A stretch of 48,474 bases of DNA from an uncultured bacterium (lineage in GTDB: Bacteria; Verrucomicrobiota; Kiritimatiellia; RFP12; UBA1067): the NCBI GenBank assembly GCA_902761035.1, contig CACWIW010000010.1, positions 1 through 48,474 on the forward strand, read 5' to 3'. The notes beneath the pieces were generated by a model. The model saw nothing but the letters and a program-made list of their open reading frames with translations. It ran no database searches and was not told the DNA's origin. Position 1 is the stretch's first letter. Every line of letters begins with the position of its first letter. The position numbers were made by a program, and so were the translations under genes. Positions 1 through 9,419 of the stretch are shown piece by piece.

Positions 1-729
1 CGAGAGGCGCTTGCGGAGGTCGGCGAGGTCGGCGGACATGGCGAGGATCGCCATCACCTCGCTCGCGACGGTGATGTAGAAGCCGCTCTTCATCTGGAAA
101 CCGTCGAGCGCGCCGCCGCCGAGGCCGATCTCCACGTTGCGCAGACCCTGCGCGCAGAAGTCGATGGCCCAGCGCAGCTGGACGCGCTCGGGGTCGATGT
201 CGAGACGCTTCAGCCCGCGCGCGGCGAGCCAGGCGTCGTCGTGGTTGCGCTCGTGCTGCATGCGGCTGTTGAGCGCCACCATCGCGAGGTTGTTTGCATT
301 CGTGATCGCGTCGATGTCGCCGGTGAGGCCGAGCGAGAGGTTCGTGAGCGGCACAACCTGCGCGAGGCCGCCGCCCGCCGCGCTGCCCTTGATGTTGAAC
401 GTGGGGCCGCCGGACGGCTGGCGTACGCAACCGATCACCTTCTTGCCGAGGCGCCCCAGCCCCTCCACGAGGCCGAGCGTGGTGGTGGTCTTGCCCTCGC
501 CGAGCGCGGTGGGCGTGATCGCCGTCACGTCGATGTACTTCGCGCGCTTCTTCTCGCCAAGGCGCTTCAGCACCTTCGTCACGTCCACCTTGGCAAGCAC
601 GTCGCCGTAGGGCGTCCATTCGCCGGACTCCAGGCCGAGTTCGGCCGCGAGCTCCGCCGCCGGGCGCAGCGTCTCTTCCGCCGCCTCGGCGATTTCCCAG
701 TCTTTCATCTTCGTCGGATCAAGTTTCAT
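1..729 (-). CDS. fhs: Formate--tetrahydrofolate ligase, 5' part (runs off the window)
   Basis: ATP-dependent ligation of formate to tetrahydrofolate, giving 10-formyl-THF for one-carbon metabolism in the cytoplasm. I translated the reverse strand from the window edge: 243 codons stay open from the ATG at 729 to base 1, so the C-terminal half lies outside the window. The family P-loop GEGKTTTTLGLVEGLG is near residues 72-87. It is followed by VRQPSGGPTFNIKG, the LTGDIDAIT block and MQHERNHDD, all diagnostic of Fhs. An AGAGGTG ribosome binding site precedes the ATG. A TATACT -10-like box lies just upstream, at about 757-762 on the minus strand; no good -35 is visible. Nothing looks disrupted in the visible part. 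Confidence 0.95.
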   Translation of the reverse strand, partial: MKLDPTKMKDWEIAEAAEETLRPAAELAAELGLESGEWTPYGDVLAKVDVTKVLKRLGEKKRAKYIDVTAITPTALGEGKTTTTLGLVEGLGRLGKKVIGCVRQPSGGPTFNIKGSAAGGGLAQVVPLTNLSLGLTGDIDAITNANNLAMVALNSRMQHERNHDDAWLAARGLKRLDIDPERVQLRWAIDFCAQGLRNVEIGLGGGALDGFQMKSGFYITVASEVMAILAMSADLADLRKRLS

Positions 730-786
730 AGGCACCTCTTTTTGGAAAGGCAGTTAGTATACCACAATTTCGCGGTTGCTACGATC

Positions 787-2892
787 CTAGTCTTCATTGG
801 ACGCGTCGGGATCCTTAAGCTTAATGCCCACGTCCCTCATAATGAGGGTCTTAAGCTGCTCGGGCGTAGGATCCTTGATTTTCCCCACGCGCACGGCCTG
901 ACGCGACACGGCCTCCTCGAAGAGGTTCCGCGCCCAGCGTCCGTTGCCGAAAGTGCGGTCGCGCTTCACCGTGTTCATGCGCACGCGGATGAACGCATCA
1001 AGCCACTTCTCCACATCCTTGGAAAGGACGTACTGGTTTTTCCTCGCGCGTTGACGGAACATCGCCGCAAGCTCCTCCGCCGTGTAGTCGGGGAACTCCA
1101 CATAGTGCGTGAAACGCGAGGCCAGACCGGAGTTCGCGTCAATGAACCCCTTCATCTCGTGGGTATATCCGGCCACGATCACCACGAGGCGGTCGCGGTC
1201 ATCCTCCATGCGCTTCAGGAGCGTGGATATCGCCTCACTGCCGTAGGTATCCTGCGGACCGTTCACAAGCGAGTACGCCTCGTCCACGAAGAGAATGCCG
1301 TCGAGCGCGAAGTCTATCACTTTCCCCGTCTTGATGGCGGTCTGGCCCGTGTATCCTGCCACGAGTCCGCTACGGTCGCATTCCACGAGATGACCGCTTT
1401 TCACCACGCCGAGCGCACGGTATATCTTCGCCATGATGCGCGCGACGGTCGTCTTGCCCGTACCAGGGTTGCCCGTGAAAACCATGTGGTAGGAGATCGG
1501 CGCCACCTTGAGTCCGGCGGCCTTGCGCTGCTGCGCCACGCGCACGAAAGACGCGAACTTCTCCACCTCCTCCTTGACGGGTTTGAGCCCCACAAGCTCG
1601 TTCAGCTCTGCAAGTGCCTCTTCCACGCTGACGACGTTCGTGGAGGCTGGCGTATAGTGGACTCCAGGCGGCACGGTCCGTCCAAGTGAGTCCGCGCCGA
1701 ATCCAACCACCCCCTTGCCCATTTCGCCGATGTCGCGCATCTCGATCGTCATGAGCTGTGCCTCGGTCGGGTTCGCGAGATCGGCCACGCGCTCCGCCTG
1801 GTGGGCAACGGCCTGCTCGAAGAGATTGCGTGCCCAACGCGCATTGCCGAACCTGCGGTCGCGGTTCGCCGTCTTTTCGGCGATGAAAGCGGATAGGTCT
1901 CGCTCCACTTCCGGGGAAAGCACGTATTGGTTCTTCTTTGCCATCCTCCGGAATATTTCCGCCAGCTCGTCCGTCGCGTAGTCGGGGAATTCCACATAGT
2001 GGTTGAAGCGCGAGGCGAGGCCGGAGTTTGCGTTTATGAACTTCTTCATCTCGTCGGTGTATCCGGCCACGATCACCACGAGGCGGTCGCGGTCGTCCTC
2101 CATGCGTTTCAGGAGAGTCGATATAACCTCTTCGCCGTAGCTATCCTGCGGCCCGTTCACGAGCGAGTACACCTCGTCCACGAACAGGACGCCATCCAGC
2201 GCGAAGTCGACCACCTTCCCGGTCTTGATGGCGCTTTGTCCCTCGTAGCCGGCCACGAGCGCGCCCCGGTCGCATTCTACGAGATGCCCCTTCTTCACCA
2301 CTCCGAGAGCCTTGTAAACCTTTGCCATGATGCGCGCGACGGTCGTCTTGCCCGTACCAGGGTTGCCGGTGAACACCATGTGGTAGGAGATCGGCGCCAC
2401 CTTGAGTCCTTTCGCCTTGCGCTGCTGCGCCACATGCACAAGCTTCGCGAAGCGCCTCACCTCGGCCTTCACTGGCGCGAGCCCGACAAGTTCGTCCAGC
2501 TCCGCGAGCGCCTCCTCAACGGAGACTTCATTCGTGGACGCGGGCGTGTAGCTGACGCCTGGCGGCACAGCTCCCCCCGAGGAATCCTTTTCTATCTGCT
2601 CGTCGGAGCCCTTGGTACCAGACCCCTTATCGGTTGGCAACGGCGCAAACTGTCCGAGCAGAAAACATCCGAGGACAAAAACAGGCCCCATCACGGCCCC
2701 CACCATTGGAGACCAGAGGTCGAAATGGTTCAGAATCCACCGCAGGAAGAAGTACGGCCCTACGAGGAGAATCATGTAGCCGTATGCACTGATACCCGCT
2801 TCCGTATCTCGCAATAAGATTATGCCGACGACGAAGACTATCAGCTCGCCAAGGCACCCCAGTCCGATAACGTGATTGTCGCTCAGTTTCAT
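787..2892 (-). CDS. Membrane-anchored tandem AAA+ ATPase of CbxX/CfqX (SpoVK/EccA) type
   Basis: A 701-residue protein. The N-terminus has about three hydrophobic segments (roughly residues 9-30, 38-57, 64-82), then a polar Gly/Ser linker, then two consecutive AAA+ modules. Each module starts with the same PPGV-YTPASTN-VSVEEALAEL segment. Each has Walker A GNPGTGKTT (near residues 175 and 475) and Walker B LFVDE (near 233 and 532), plus a D-R-D-RLVVIVAGYT block and an SRF arginine-finger-like motif. The two halves are very similar, indicating an internal duplication; most CbxX proteins have one module. Family members remodel or activate partner proteins (Rubisco activase CbxX, ESX EccA). No partner is visible nearby, so the substrate is unknown. 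It sits alone between fhs and thiD on the same strand. Confidence 0.88.
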   Translation of the reverse strand: MKLSDNHVIGLGCLGELIVFVVGIILLRDTEAGISAYGYMILLVGPYFFLRWILNHFDLWSPMVGAVMGPVFVLGCFLLGQFAPLPTDKGSGTKGSDEQIEKDSSGGAVPPGVSYTPASTNEVSVEEALAELDELVGLAPVKAEVRRFAKLVHVAQQRKAKGLKVAPISYHMVFTGNPGTGKTTVARIMAKVYKALGVVKKGHLVECDRGALVAGYEGQSAIKTGKVVDFALDGVLFVDEVYSLVNGPQDSYGEEVISTLLKRMEDDRDRLVVIVAGYTDEMKKFINANSGLASRFNHYVEFPDYATDELAEIFRRMAKKNQYVLSPEVERDLSAFIAEKTANRDRRFGNARWARNLFEQAVAHQAERVADLANPTEAQLMTIEMRDIGEMGKGVVGFGADSLGRTVPPGVHYTPASTNVVSVEEALAELNELVGLKPVKEEVEKFASFVRVAQQRKAAGLKVAPISYHMVFTGNPGTGKTTVARIMAKIYRALGVVKSGHLVECDRSGLVAGYTGQTAIKTGKVIDFALDGILFVDEAYSLVNGPQDTYGSEAISTLLKRMEDDRDRLVVIVAGYTHEMKGFIDANSGLASRFTHYVEFPDYTAEELAAMFRQRARKNQYVLSKDVEKWLDAFIRVRMNTVKRDRTFGNGRWARNLFEEAVSRQAVRVGKIKDPTPEQLKTLIMRDVGIKLKDPDASNED

Positions 2893-2927
2893 CTCATGAT
2901 CCTCAACTTTCCGTCATTTAACAAGAT

Positions 2928-3728
2928 TCAGCGGCCCCAACCGAGGACGCCGCAGTTGGGCCCCACCCAGTAGGACGTGGCGATCGCGCGATGCACGAAC
3001 GCCTTCGCGCCGGACACCGCGTCCGGCAACGTGCGCCCGAGCGCGAGCTCCGCCGCCAGCGCCGCCGCGAGCGAGCAGCCCGTGCCATGCGTGGAGACGG
3101 GGTTGTCGATGTGCGGCAGCGTAAAAGCGTAGAACTGTTCGCCGTCGTAGAGCGTATCCTCCGCCGCCGCTAGATCGCCCGTGGCGTGTCCGCCCTTCAC
3201 GAGCACGGCGCAGCCGAAGCGTCCGTGGAGCGCCTTCGCCGCCTCACGCACTTCGTTCCGCCCCGTAATCGCACGCCCCCACAGCACCTCCGCCTCCGGC
3301 AGGTTCGGCGTAATGAGCGTCGCGCACGGCAGGAGCCGCGCCGTCAGTGTGGCCACTGCGTCGTCGGAAATGAGCTTCGCCCCGCTCGTCGCGACCATCA
3401 CGGGATCGACCACCTTCGCGATCTCCGGATGGCGTGCCACGCGGTCGGCCACGACCTCAATCGCCGCCGCGTCGGCCAGCATCCCCGTCTTGAGCGCCTT
3501 GATCGCGTAGACACCGAGAACCGCGTCAAGCTGCGCGGCGATGAAGTCGGGCGGCACCTGATGGATAGCGGAGACGCCGAACGGGTTCTGCGCCGTGAGC
3601 GCCGCGAACACCGTGCAGCCGTGCAGGCCGTAGGCGTGGAACGCGCGCAAGTCGGCCTGCACGCCGGCGTTGCCGCCGGAGTCACTGCCCGCAATCGTCA
3701 GGCAGCAGGGATGTACCTCAGCGCTCAC
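2928..3728 (-). CDS. thiD: Hydroxymethylpyrimidine/phosphomethylpyrimidine kinase
   Basis: Phosphorylates HMP and HMP-P for thiamine pyrophosphate synthesis (ribokinase-like fold). At 266 residues it has the usual ThiD length. It begins [17 protein letters not shown], continues with the ALTAQN segment, KTGMLAD and [13 protein letters not shown], and ends with the anion-hole/catalytic-base motif [14 protein letters not shown]. The frame stays open far upstream inside pgi, but homology starts only at the GTG at 3728. That GTG overlaps the pgi stop as GTGA, so I chose it; translational coupling to pgi is likely. No other thiamine gene and no TPP riboswitch is visible here, so salvage use is possible. 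Confidence 0.92.
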   Translation of the reverse strand: MSAEVHPCCLTIAGSDSGGNAGVQADLRAFHAYGLHGCTVFAALTAQNPFGVSAIHQVPPDFIAAQLDAVLGVYAIKALKTGMLADAAAIEVVADRVARHPEIAKVVDPVMVATSGAKLISDDAVATLTARLLPCATLITPNLPEAEVLWGRAITGRNEVREAAKALHGRFGCAVLVKGGHATGDLAAAEDTLYDGEQFYAFTLPHIDNPVSTHGTGCSLAAALAAELALGRTLPDAVSGAKAFVHRAIATSYWVGPNCGVLGWGR

Positions 3729-5341
3729 GCGCGGCCGAGGACTTTCCGGTAGTGGGCGATGAGGGCGTTCGTGGAGGAGTCGTGCTTCAGGTCGGCCTTC
3801 TCCGCGACGAGGTCCTTCAGGACGTTCTTCGCGAGCACCTTGCCGAGCTGCACGCCCCACTGGTCGAACGAATAGACGTTCCAGATCACGCCCTGCGTGA
3901 AGATCTTGTGCTCGTAGAGCGCCACGAGCGCGCCGAGCGTCTCGGGCGTGAGGTCGTCCGCGAGCAGGGTGTTCGTGGGACGGTTCCCCTCGAACGTCTT
4001 GAACGGCACGAGCTCCTCGGGGTCGCCGTCCGCACGACACTGCTCGGCCGTCTTGCCGAACGCGAGCGCCTCGGTCTGGGCGAAGAGGTTCGCCATGAGC
4101 TTGTCGTGGTGGTCGCCAATCGGGTTGTGCGTCTTGCAGAAGCCGATGAAGTCGGCGGGGATGAGGTGCGTCCCCTGGTGGATGAGCTGGTAGAAACTGT
4201 GCTGTCCGTTCGTACCGGGCTCGCCCCACTCGATCGGGCCGGTGGAGTAGGTGACGGGCTTGCCGTCCTTCGTCACGGCCTTGCCGTTCGACTCCATGTC
4301 CATCTGCTGGAGGTACGCCGGGAAGCGGCTGAGGTACTGGTCATAGGGCAGCACGGCGTAGCTTTCGGCGCCGTAGGCGTTCGAGTAGAGGATGCCGAGG
4401 AGCGCGAGCACCACGGGCATGTTCTTCTCGAGGCGGGCCGTGCGGAAGTGCTTGTCCATCTTCCAGTAGCCCTTGAGCATCTTGCCGAAGTTCTTCGGGC
4501 CGATGGAGATCATGAGCGAGAGGCCGATCGCGCTCGGGAGCGAGTAGCGTCCGCCCACCCAGTCCCAGAACGCGAACATGTTCGCGGGGTCGATGCCGAA
4601 CTTCACGACCTCCGCCTCGTTGGTGGAGAGCGCCACGAAGTGTTTCGCCACGGCGTCGTCGCTACCGAGCTTCTTCACGAGCCACTCGCGCGCGCTGAGG
4701 GCGTTCGTCATCGTCTCCTGCGTGGTGAACGTCTTGGAGGCGACGATGAAGAGCGTCTGGTCGGCCTTGATCTCGCGGAGCGTCTCGGCGAGGTGGGTGG
4801 AGTCCACGTTCGAGACGAAGTAGTTCCTGATCGAGCGCTTGGAGTACGGGGCGAGCGCGAGCGTGGCCATCACGGGACCGAGGTCGCTGCCGCCGATGCC
4901 GATGTTGACGACGTACTTGATGCGCTTGCCGGTGAAGCCGCGGTGCGCGCCGGAGCGGACGGCGTCCGCGAACGCGCCCATCTTCGCGAGCACGGCGCGC
5001 ACGTCGGGCATCACGTCCTTCCCGTCCACGAACACCTGCGCGGCGGGGTCGCAGTTCCGGAGCGCGGTGTGCAGCACGGCGCGGTTCTCGGTGCGGTTGA
5101 TCTTCGCGCCCGTGAACATCTTCTCGATCTCCTCGGAGAGGTTCGCGGCCTTCGCGAGACCGAAGAGCGCCTTCATCACGGCCGCGTCGATGCGGTTCTT
5201 CGAGTAGTCGAGCGTCCAGCCCGCCGCACTCAGCGTGTACTTCACCGCGCGGTCCGGATCGGCCGCGAACAGCTGCTTGATCGTCGTCGTCTTCGAGGCC
5301 GCCACGGCGTCCTCGACCTTTTTCCAGGCTTCCTGATTCAT
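3725..5341 (-). CDS. pgi: Glucose-6-phosphate isomerase
   Basis: Interconverts glucose-6-phosphate and fructose-6-phosphate (glycolysis/gluconeogenesis). It has 538 residues, close to the usual length. Visible family blocks are the phosphate-binding [25 protein letters not shown], the signature [14 protein letters not shown], the catalytic-region [19 protein letters not shown] (Glu and His), and QWGVQLGK with the catalytic Lys near the C-terminus. The ATG at 5341 has an AAAGG site six bases upstream. Its stop overlaps the thiD start by four bases, so the two genes form an operon behind the promoter at 5374-5403. Confidence 0.97.
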   Translation of the reverse strand: MNQEAWKKVEDAVAASKTTTIKQLFAADPDRAVKYTLSAAGWTLDYSKNRIDAAVMKALFGLAKAANLSEEIEKMFTGAKINRTENRAVLHTALRNCDPAAQVFVDGKDVMPDVRAVLAKMGAFADAVRSGAHRGFTGKRIKYVVNIGIGGSDLGPVMATLALAPYSKRSIRNYFVSNVDSTHLAETLREIKADQTLFIVASKTFTTQETMTNALSAREWLVKKLGSDDAVAKHFVALSTNEAEVVKFGIDPANMFAFWDWVGGRYSLPSAIGLSLMISIGPKNFGKMLKGYWKMDKHFRTARLEKNMPVVLALLGILYSNAYGAESYAVLPYDQYLSRFPAYLQQMDMESNGKAVTKDGKPVTYSTGPIEWGEPGTNGQHSFYQLIHQGTHLIPADFIGFCKTHNPIGDHHDKLMANLFAQTEALAFGKTAEQCRADGDPEELVPFKTFEGNRPTNTLLADDLTPETLGALVALYEHKIFTQGVIWNVYSFDQWGVQLGKVLAKNVLKDLVAEKADLKHDSSTNALIAHYRKVLGRA

Positions 5342-5373
5342 CTTCTACCTTTCAGTTGCGAAATTAGGTGTGT

Positions 5374-5403
5374 ATTTTACCACGGCCCCCCGCCCGAAAA
5401 CAA
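5374..5403 (-). promoter_or_regulatory. Sigma70-type promoter of pgi-thiD
   Basis: Read on the minus strand, TTGTTT (5403-5398) is separated by 18 bp from TAAAAT (5379-5374). A TGG precedes the -10, giving an extended -10. It lies about 33 bp before the pgi ATG, just inside the gap after the upstream gene. Confidence 0.6.
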
Positions 5404-5412
5404 GCCCAAAGC

Positions 5413-6990
5413 CTATTTCTCCGGACGCGCACGCGCGCGGGCGCGTCTGGTGATTTCGTCCCAGGAGTCTTTCGTGCTCCAGAAGAGCTCGGACTGGCAG
5501 AACGTCGCGAAGCTGTACGGCGGGTTGTATTCCGCCACGGCGCTGTACTCCTTCGGCTGGTGTTTACCCTCGCGGACATGCTTCACGAAGTCGTACGCAA
5601 ACTTGCCGTTCTTGATCCAATACTCGTCGATCTGCACGTGGCGCGGCAACGTGAGCGCGCGGTCGCGCTCGATCAGCTGCTCGCTGGCGCAGCCGAGCAG
5701 GAACGGACCCGCGAGCGGACGCCTGAAGTGGCTCCAGTCAATGCGGAGCTGCGCCTTCCAGCAGAATCCGACGGTCGGAGTCAGCGCGAGGATCTTGTCG
5801 CAGTAGCTGATCATCTTCGGCGAAAGGCCCGTATCGTGGAACGGGAACGCGCCGCAGTCCTCCCAGAGGATCTCCAGGGACGGGTCGGTTCTCGCGATCG
5901 CCTCCGTCGCGCCCTTCTTGTGGATGGACGAGGCGTGGAGGCCGAAGATGATGTCCGTATCCGGCGACTCGGCGTGTATCTTCTTCGCCGTCTTGTTCAC
6001 GAGCTCCGTCACGATGTCGGCGATCAGGCGCCCGCCCATCTCCTGCTGGCTCGTCTCGGTGAAGCTCTGGAAGTAGATGCCGTCGCCGCCCATCGGCTTC
6101 CAGATACGCCGCCACTCGTCCACGATGGAGTCGGAGAGAGCGTCGAGCTTGCTGAGGTCGTTGAACGGGATTCCCCAGCCCCAGTGGAATCCCCAGTAAA
6201 CCTCGATGCCCCAGCTGTGGGCGCATTCGACGACCTGCTTCGCGTTCACGATCTGGCGGTCATTCCAGATGATCGCGCGGTTGAATCGGGCACGCGCCAT
6301 TTCGCGGAACGACGCGTTGTAGTCGTTGATGACGTGTCCCCACATCCAGGCACTCCTCACAGGAGTCTCTGGCGCGGTGGCGTATTCGCATGACGGAATC
6401 TTCTCGCTCCTGAAGAACGTACCGGGGTAGCAGCAGTGGGCGTTCTTCAGCCGCGCCTCGAGGTCGGGAACGACCACGTCGAGGAAATCGAACGTTCCCC
6501 AGAGTACGGCGGAAGGATTGTCGCCGGCGATGATGACGACATTACGCCCGTTCTTGCGCATCGTCTTGATGAGATATCCGCCAGCGGGGACCTTCTTCTC
6601 GCCGAGGAGCGCGCGCAGCGTCGCGTTCTTATCAGGCATGCCGATCACGAACGCGTCCCGCTTCGTATCGACGACCTCGCCGCCGTCCTTTTCAAGCGGT
6701 AGCACGAACGGCGTAGCGAAGTGCGCCTCGCGCAGGAAATACGTTCCCGCGCGCTTGGTGAGCACTTCGAGGGCGCGCCCTTCCGGACCTTCCGCCGACG
6801 AGTAGATCACCTTCCACGTGCCACCGCGCATCGTCTCGGGGAACTTCTCGCCCAAGGACGGCGCAGCCGTCGTGTCGATAGAATGCGTGACCGTCTGCGA
6901 AACGGCATCTGCCTGCGCGGCCGCCAGTCCTGCGGCTGCGGAAATCACCACGGCCATCGCCGTCTTGAACTTCTTGCTTACCTGTACCAT
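5413..6990 (-). CDS. Secreted glycoside-hydrolase-like protein (family not assigned)
   Basis: Predicted export: a Lys-rich start followed by a hydrophobic Ala-rich stretch ending in QADA gives a signal peptide over roughly the first 25 of 525 residues. The ATG at 6990 is preferred over upstream in-frame starts because an AAAGGAAG site sits directly upstream and the signal peptide then begins at the start. Residues about 60-190 resemble the alpha/beta 'domain 2' found before catalytic barrels of GH20/GH67/GH84-type enzymes (VIGMP, GYLIKTMRKNGRNVVIIAGDN, LWGTFDFLD). The rest looks like a TIM barrel (IEVYWGFHWGWGIPF, GGDGIYFQSFTETSQQEMGGR, SLEILWEDCGAFPF), with candidate acidic residues. Polysaccharide or glycoconjugate degradation in the periplasm is a reasonable inference; substrate and catalytic residues cannot be fixed from sequence. 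Confidence 0.55.
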   Translation of the reverse strand: MVQVSKKFKTAMAVVISAAAGLAAAQADAVSQTVTHSIDTTAAPSLGEKFPETMRGGTWKVIYSSAEGPEGRALEVLTKRAGTYFLREAHFATPFVLPLEKDGGEVVDTKRDAFVIGMPDKNATLRALLGEKKVPAGGYLIKTMRKNGRNVVIIAGDNPSAVLWGTFDFLDVVVPDLEARLKNAHCCYPGTFFRSEKIPSCEYATAPETPVRSAWMWGHVINDYNASFREMARARFNRAIIWNDRQIVNAKQVVECAHSWGIEVYWGFHWGWGIPFNDLSKLDALSDSIVDEWRRIWKPMGGDGIYFQSFTETSQQEMGGRLIADIVTELVNKTAKKIHAESPDTDIIFGLHASSIHKKGATEAIARTDPSLEILWEDCGAFPFHDTGLSPKMISYCDKILALTPTVGFCWKAQLRIDWSHFRRPLAGPFLLGCASEQLIERDRALTLPRHVQIDEYWIKNGKFAYDFVKHVREGKHQPKEYSAVAEYNPPYSFATFCQSELFWSTKDSWDEITRRARARARPEK

Positions 6991-7046
6991 TTTCTTCCTT
7001 TCTTTGATTTTGGAGACAACTAAAAAATCATCTTTGATACCAATCA

Positions 7047-7153
7047 TTGCTTTCGCTATTTGGAGCCTCGGAGTTTTGGAGTCATTGAGGCTATTTGAAG
7101 TTTTCTTCTAATCTCCTAAACTCCTAATCTCCTAACCTCCCAACAGCGAAAGC
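7047..7153. repeat. Intergenic imperfect palindrome with tandem-repeat arms (GGAG/CTCC type)
   Basis: The outer ends GCTTTCGCT and AGCGAAAGC are exact inverse complements. The left arm repeats GGAG-containing units (TTTGGAGCC, TCGGAGTTT, TGGAGTCAT); the right arm repeats CTCCTAA units. It lies between the SUMF1-like gene and the glycoside-hydrolase-like gene. The architecture matches the in-frame repeats in carA, carB and pyrG. Confidence 0.6.
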
Positions 7154-7161
7154 AAGATCGG

Positions 7162-8391
7162 TCACTTGTCCGCGTTGGGCACGACGTACGCCATGCGGAA
7201 GCTGTACCCTGCGCCGCTCTTGGTGAACGCAGAGCTCCGAATGTCGGAAGACAATCGCGTCGGATCTATGGGGTAGATGTTCTCCCCGCGCACGTACCAG
7301 CGGTCGGACGCTCCTTTGCCCGGCGTAAACACGTCAGTTGGCGCACCCTCGCCCACATACGTCCTGCACCACTGCCAATCGTTGCCGACCATGTCGTAAA
7401 GCCCCCAGGCGTTGGGCTTCCTCGTACCAGGGGGATCAGCATACTGCGAGTCGGTGTGGCGGCCTGAAATCCCATAGACCGCGTATTGCGGTGCAAGCGA
7501 CGCATCGTTTCCCCAGAAATACGTGGTCGTCGATCCGGCGCGGCAGGCGATCTCGTGCATCAATTCGGTAGGGATGTCGAAGTTCATGCCCGTCTTCGCA
7601 TTGATCAGCTCAAGCGGACGCCACTTCTTCGCGTCGATTGCGGCGTCGGCGTTGGGATACGTTGCGATTCTTCCCGACGGAACCGTATTTCCGCGGATGT
7701 CACGGGGCGTCCACCTGCGGGATTTCAGACTGAAATCCGACCACGGGGTGGCATCCTGTCCGTTCTTCCGCTTGATCACGTGTCCGTAGTGCGCCGTCGT
7801 CCAGCAGAATATCCCGATGTAGTAGTCCTTGTCGGTCGTCCAGCTCTTGAACGTTCTGGTTCCCCGCTTTGCCTTGTAGGTGCCTTTGGGAACCTTGCGC
7901 AGAACGTAATGCGTCGTCTTGTACTTGTCGGCATTGTAGCGCGCGTTGGACATCTGCTGCCCCGTGAAGGAGGCGAACTTCGCGTTCGGCACGAAGAGTC
8001 CCTCGTAGGTGACGGCGCCGGACACGAGATCGACAATCATGTAATCGTCGCCGATCGGTACGGGATCGGAGAGGAACAGCTCCGCAGACGTCTTGCAGTC
8101 ATCGCATTTCACGCCCTGAGGCGGATTCGCCCATGCGACGGTGTGCTGCCCGGGACTGGAAATTCCGTCGTAGGCGACGTACTCGACCCCGTTGACGACA
8201 CTCTTGATGCGAACCCTGCCCACGCGGGTACCGAAGCAGCCATCGCTGTCGGTCACGGTGTACTTGATCTCGACCTTGTTGCTCCACGGCCAGTGCTGCC
8301 GCACGCCGTCGATGGAAATGCTTGCAGCGTTAAGCATCATCGGCAGCACCGTACTTGCCGCAACCGCCGTAACTACTATCAGTTTGTTCAT
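7162..8391 (-). CDS. Secreted SUMF1/FGE-fold (EgtB/PvdO-like) protein
   Basis: A 409-residue protein with a signal peptide (MNKLIVVTAVAASTVLPMML-NAA). An N-terminal beta-rich segment (about 22-110) looks Ig-like. The C-terminal two thirds match the formylglycine-generating-enzyme fold: KDYYIGIFCWTTAHYG, PTELMHEIACRAG, NAWGLYDMVGNDWQWCRTYVG and FRMAYV. The WGLYDMVGN-WQW motif is the family hallmark. Such proteins in this type of bacterium are often non-catalytic, so an enzymatic role is not claimed. The ATG at 8391 follows AAGGAAG and a clear promoter; a start 22 codons upstream would place extra residues before the signal peptide. Confidence 0.8.
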   Translation of the reverse strand: MNKLIVVTAVAASTVLPMMLNAASISIDGVRQHWPWSNKVEIKYTVTDSDGCFGTRVGRVRIKSVVNGVEYVAYDGISSPGQHTVAWANPPQGVKCDDCKTSAELFLSDPVPIGDDYMIVDLVSGAVTYEGLFVPNAKFASFTGQQMSNARYNADKYKTTHYVLRKVPKGTYKAKRGTRTFKSWTTDKDYYIGIFCWTTAHYGHVIKRKNGQDATPWSDFSLKSRRWTPRDIRGNTVPSGRIATYPNADAAIDAKKWRPLELINAKTGMNFDIPTELMHEIACRAGSTTTYFWGNDASLAPQYAVYGISGRHTDSQYADPPGTRKPNAWGLYDMVGNDWQWCRTYVGEGAPTDVFTPGKGASDRWYVRGENIYPIDPTRLSSDIRSSAFTKSGAGYSFRMAYVVPNADK

Positions 8392-8429
8392 GTTGTCGTC
8401 TTCCTTTTGCCTGCAAAAACACAGACTAT

Positions 8430-8457
8430 ATTTTATCCCATCTTGCCGTTTTGTCAA
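8430..8457 (-). promoter_or_regulatory. Sigma70-type promoter of the SUMF1-like gene
   Basis: On the minus strand TTGACA (8457-8452), a 16-bp spacer, then TAAAAT (8435-8430), about 40 bp before the ATG at 8391. Confidence 0.7.
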
Positions 8458-8588
8458 TTATGAAGTGCTGCTCATCGCCATATACGTGCTGACCACGCCT
8501 ATCCACCACAGCACCTTCTTGCCACCTTCAGCCAATCGCCGTCGGCCTTTATCACGATATGTGATATGGCGAGTATAGAGGTATGAAA
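8458..8588. other. Gap between ribF and the SUMF1-like gene; contains a small inverted repeat
   Basis: No credible coding sequence. The only structure I see is ATCAC-GATAT-GTGAT at 8551-8565, an operator-like inverted repeat lying 24 bp past the ribF stop. Its role is unknown. Confidence 0.35.
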
Positions 8589-9419
8589 TTACCTTTGCGC
8601 AGAAGTAACAGCTTGTTTGTCGCGGGCGATTTGCTCCTGTAGCTCGGCGACGGAGGCAAAGGTACGCTCCGGGCGGATGAACGCCGTGAAAGCCACACGC
8701 AACGTGGCGGGCGGTGGTTCAGGGGGCGGGGTGAGCAGATGTACCTCCAGCACGGGCTCGGGCCAGGCGCGGTCGCCCATCGTGGGCGCGACGCCCCAGT
8801 TGGCGAGGCCGCGGCCAAGCGGCGTATCGACGGCATAAACGCCGCGTGCGAGCGGGAGCTCTCCAAGCGCGGGAGCGACGTTGAGGGTGGGGAAACCAAG
8901 GTTACGTCCCGCACCCTTGCCGGGAACGATGCGCCCGGAAGCGGCGTAGGGACGGCCGAGCATCGCCGCCGCCGCCGACACGTCCCCTTCACCCAACGCC
9001 GCGCGGATGCGCGTGGAGGAAACGGGTTCGTCGCGCCACGTGGCGAACGGCACCTCGGTCACGCGGAAACCGAGGGCGCGCAGGGTCTCCGCCGTGCCCG
9101 ATCCGCCTGCGCCGAACGTCCAGTTGGGGCCGCAGAAGACGGTATCAAGGTCCGGGAATTCGCGGCGGAGGGATTCGGCAAACTCCCCCGGCGGCTGGGC
9201 AGAGAGCGCGGGGGTGAAATCGCGTGCGATGACGCGACCCACGCCGAGCGCGGAGATGGCGGAGAGGCGTTCTTCGGCGGTCATCAGGAGACGCGGCGCG
9301 CGGTCGGGCGCGTAGACGGTCGCAGGATGGTTCGTAAAGGTGAGGGCGGCGTCGGCGTGCGCGAGGATGCGCTGGTGTCCGAGGTGGACGCCGTCGAAAA
9401 AGCCGACGGCAAGGTTCAT
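8589..9419 (-). CDS. ribF: Bifunctional riboflavin kinase / FMN adenylyltransferase
   Basis: Makes FMN and then FAD from riboflavin. It has 276 residues, slightly short for the family (about 300). The N-terminal nucleotidyltransferase has GFFDGVHLGHQRIL (HxGH-type site, residues about 6-19) and SSTRIRAAL. The C-terminal kinase has GRNLGFPTLNV and LEVHLL, where family members usually have EVHL-F. The ATG at 9419 overlaps the truB stop (ATGA). Upstream in-frame starts would run through truB without homology. It is the last gene of the nusA-infB-rbfA-truB-ribF operon, the common bacterial order. Confidence 0.92.
   Translation of the reverse strand: MNLAVGFFDGVHLGHQRILAHADAALTFTNHPATVYAPDRAPRLLMTAEERLSAISALGVGRVIARDFTPALSAQPPGEFAESLRREFPDLDTVFCGPNWTFGAGGSGTAETLRALGFRVTEVPFATWRDEPVSSTRIRAALGEGDVSAAAAMLGRPYAASGRIVPGKGAGRNLGFPTLNVAPALGELPLARGVYAVDTPLGRGLANWGVAPTMGDRAWPEPVLEVHLLTPPPEPPPATLRVAFTAFIRPERTFASVAELQEQIARDKQAVTSAQR

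Noticed and set aside
3729..4229. Upstream extension of thiD inside pgi
   Set aside because: Out of frame with pgi, no homology; the GTG at 3728 with GTGA overlap gives a standard-length ThiD.
3752..5806. Long plus-strand open frame (684 codons) opposite pgi
   Set aside because: Antisense shadow of pgi: GC-rich third positions keep the opposite strand open, the protein is an Arg/Val/Glu-rich string with no family features, and pgi is complete on the other strand.
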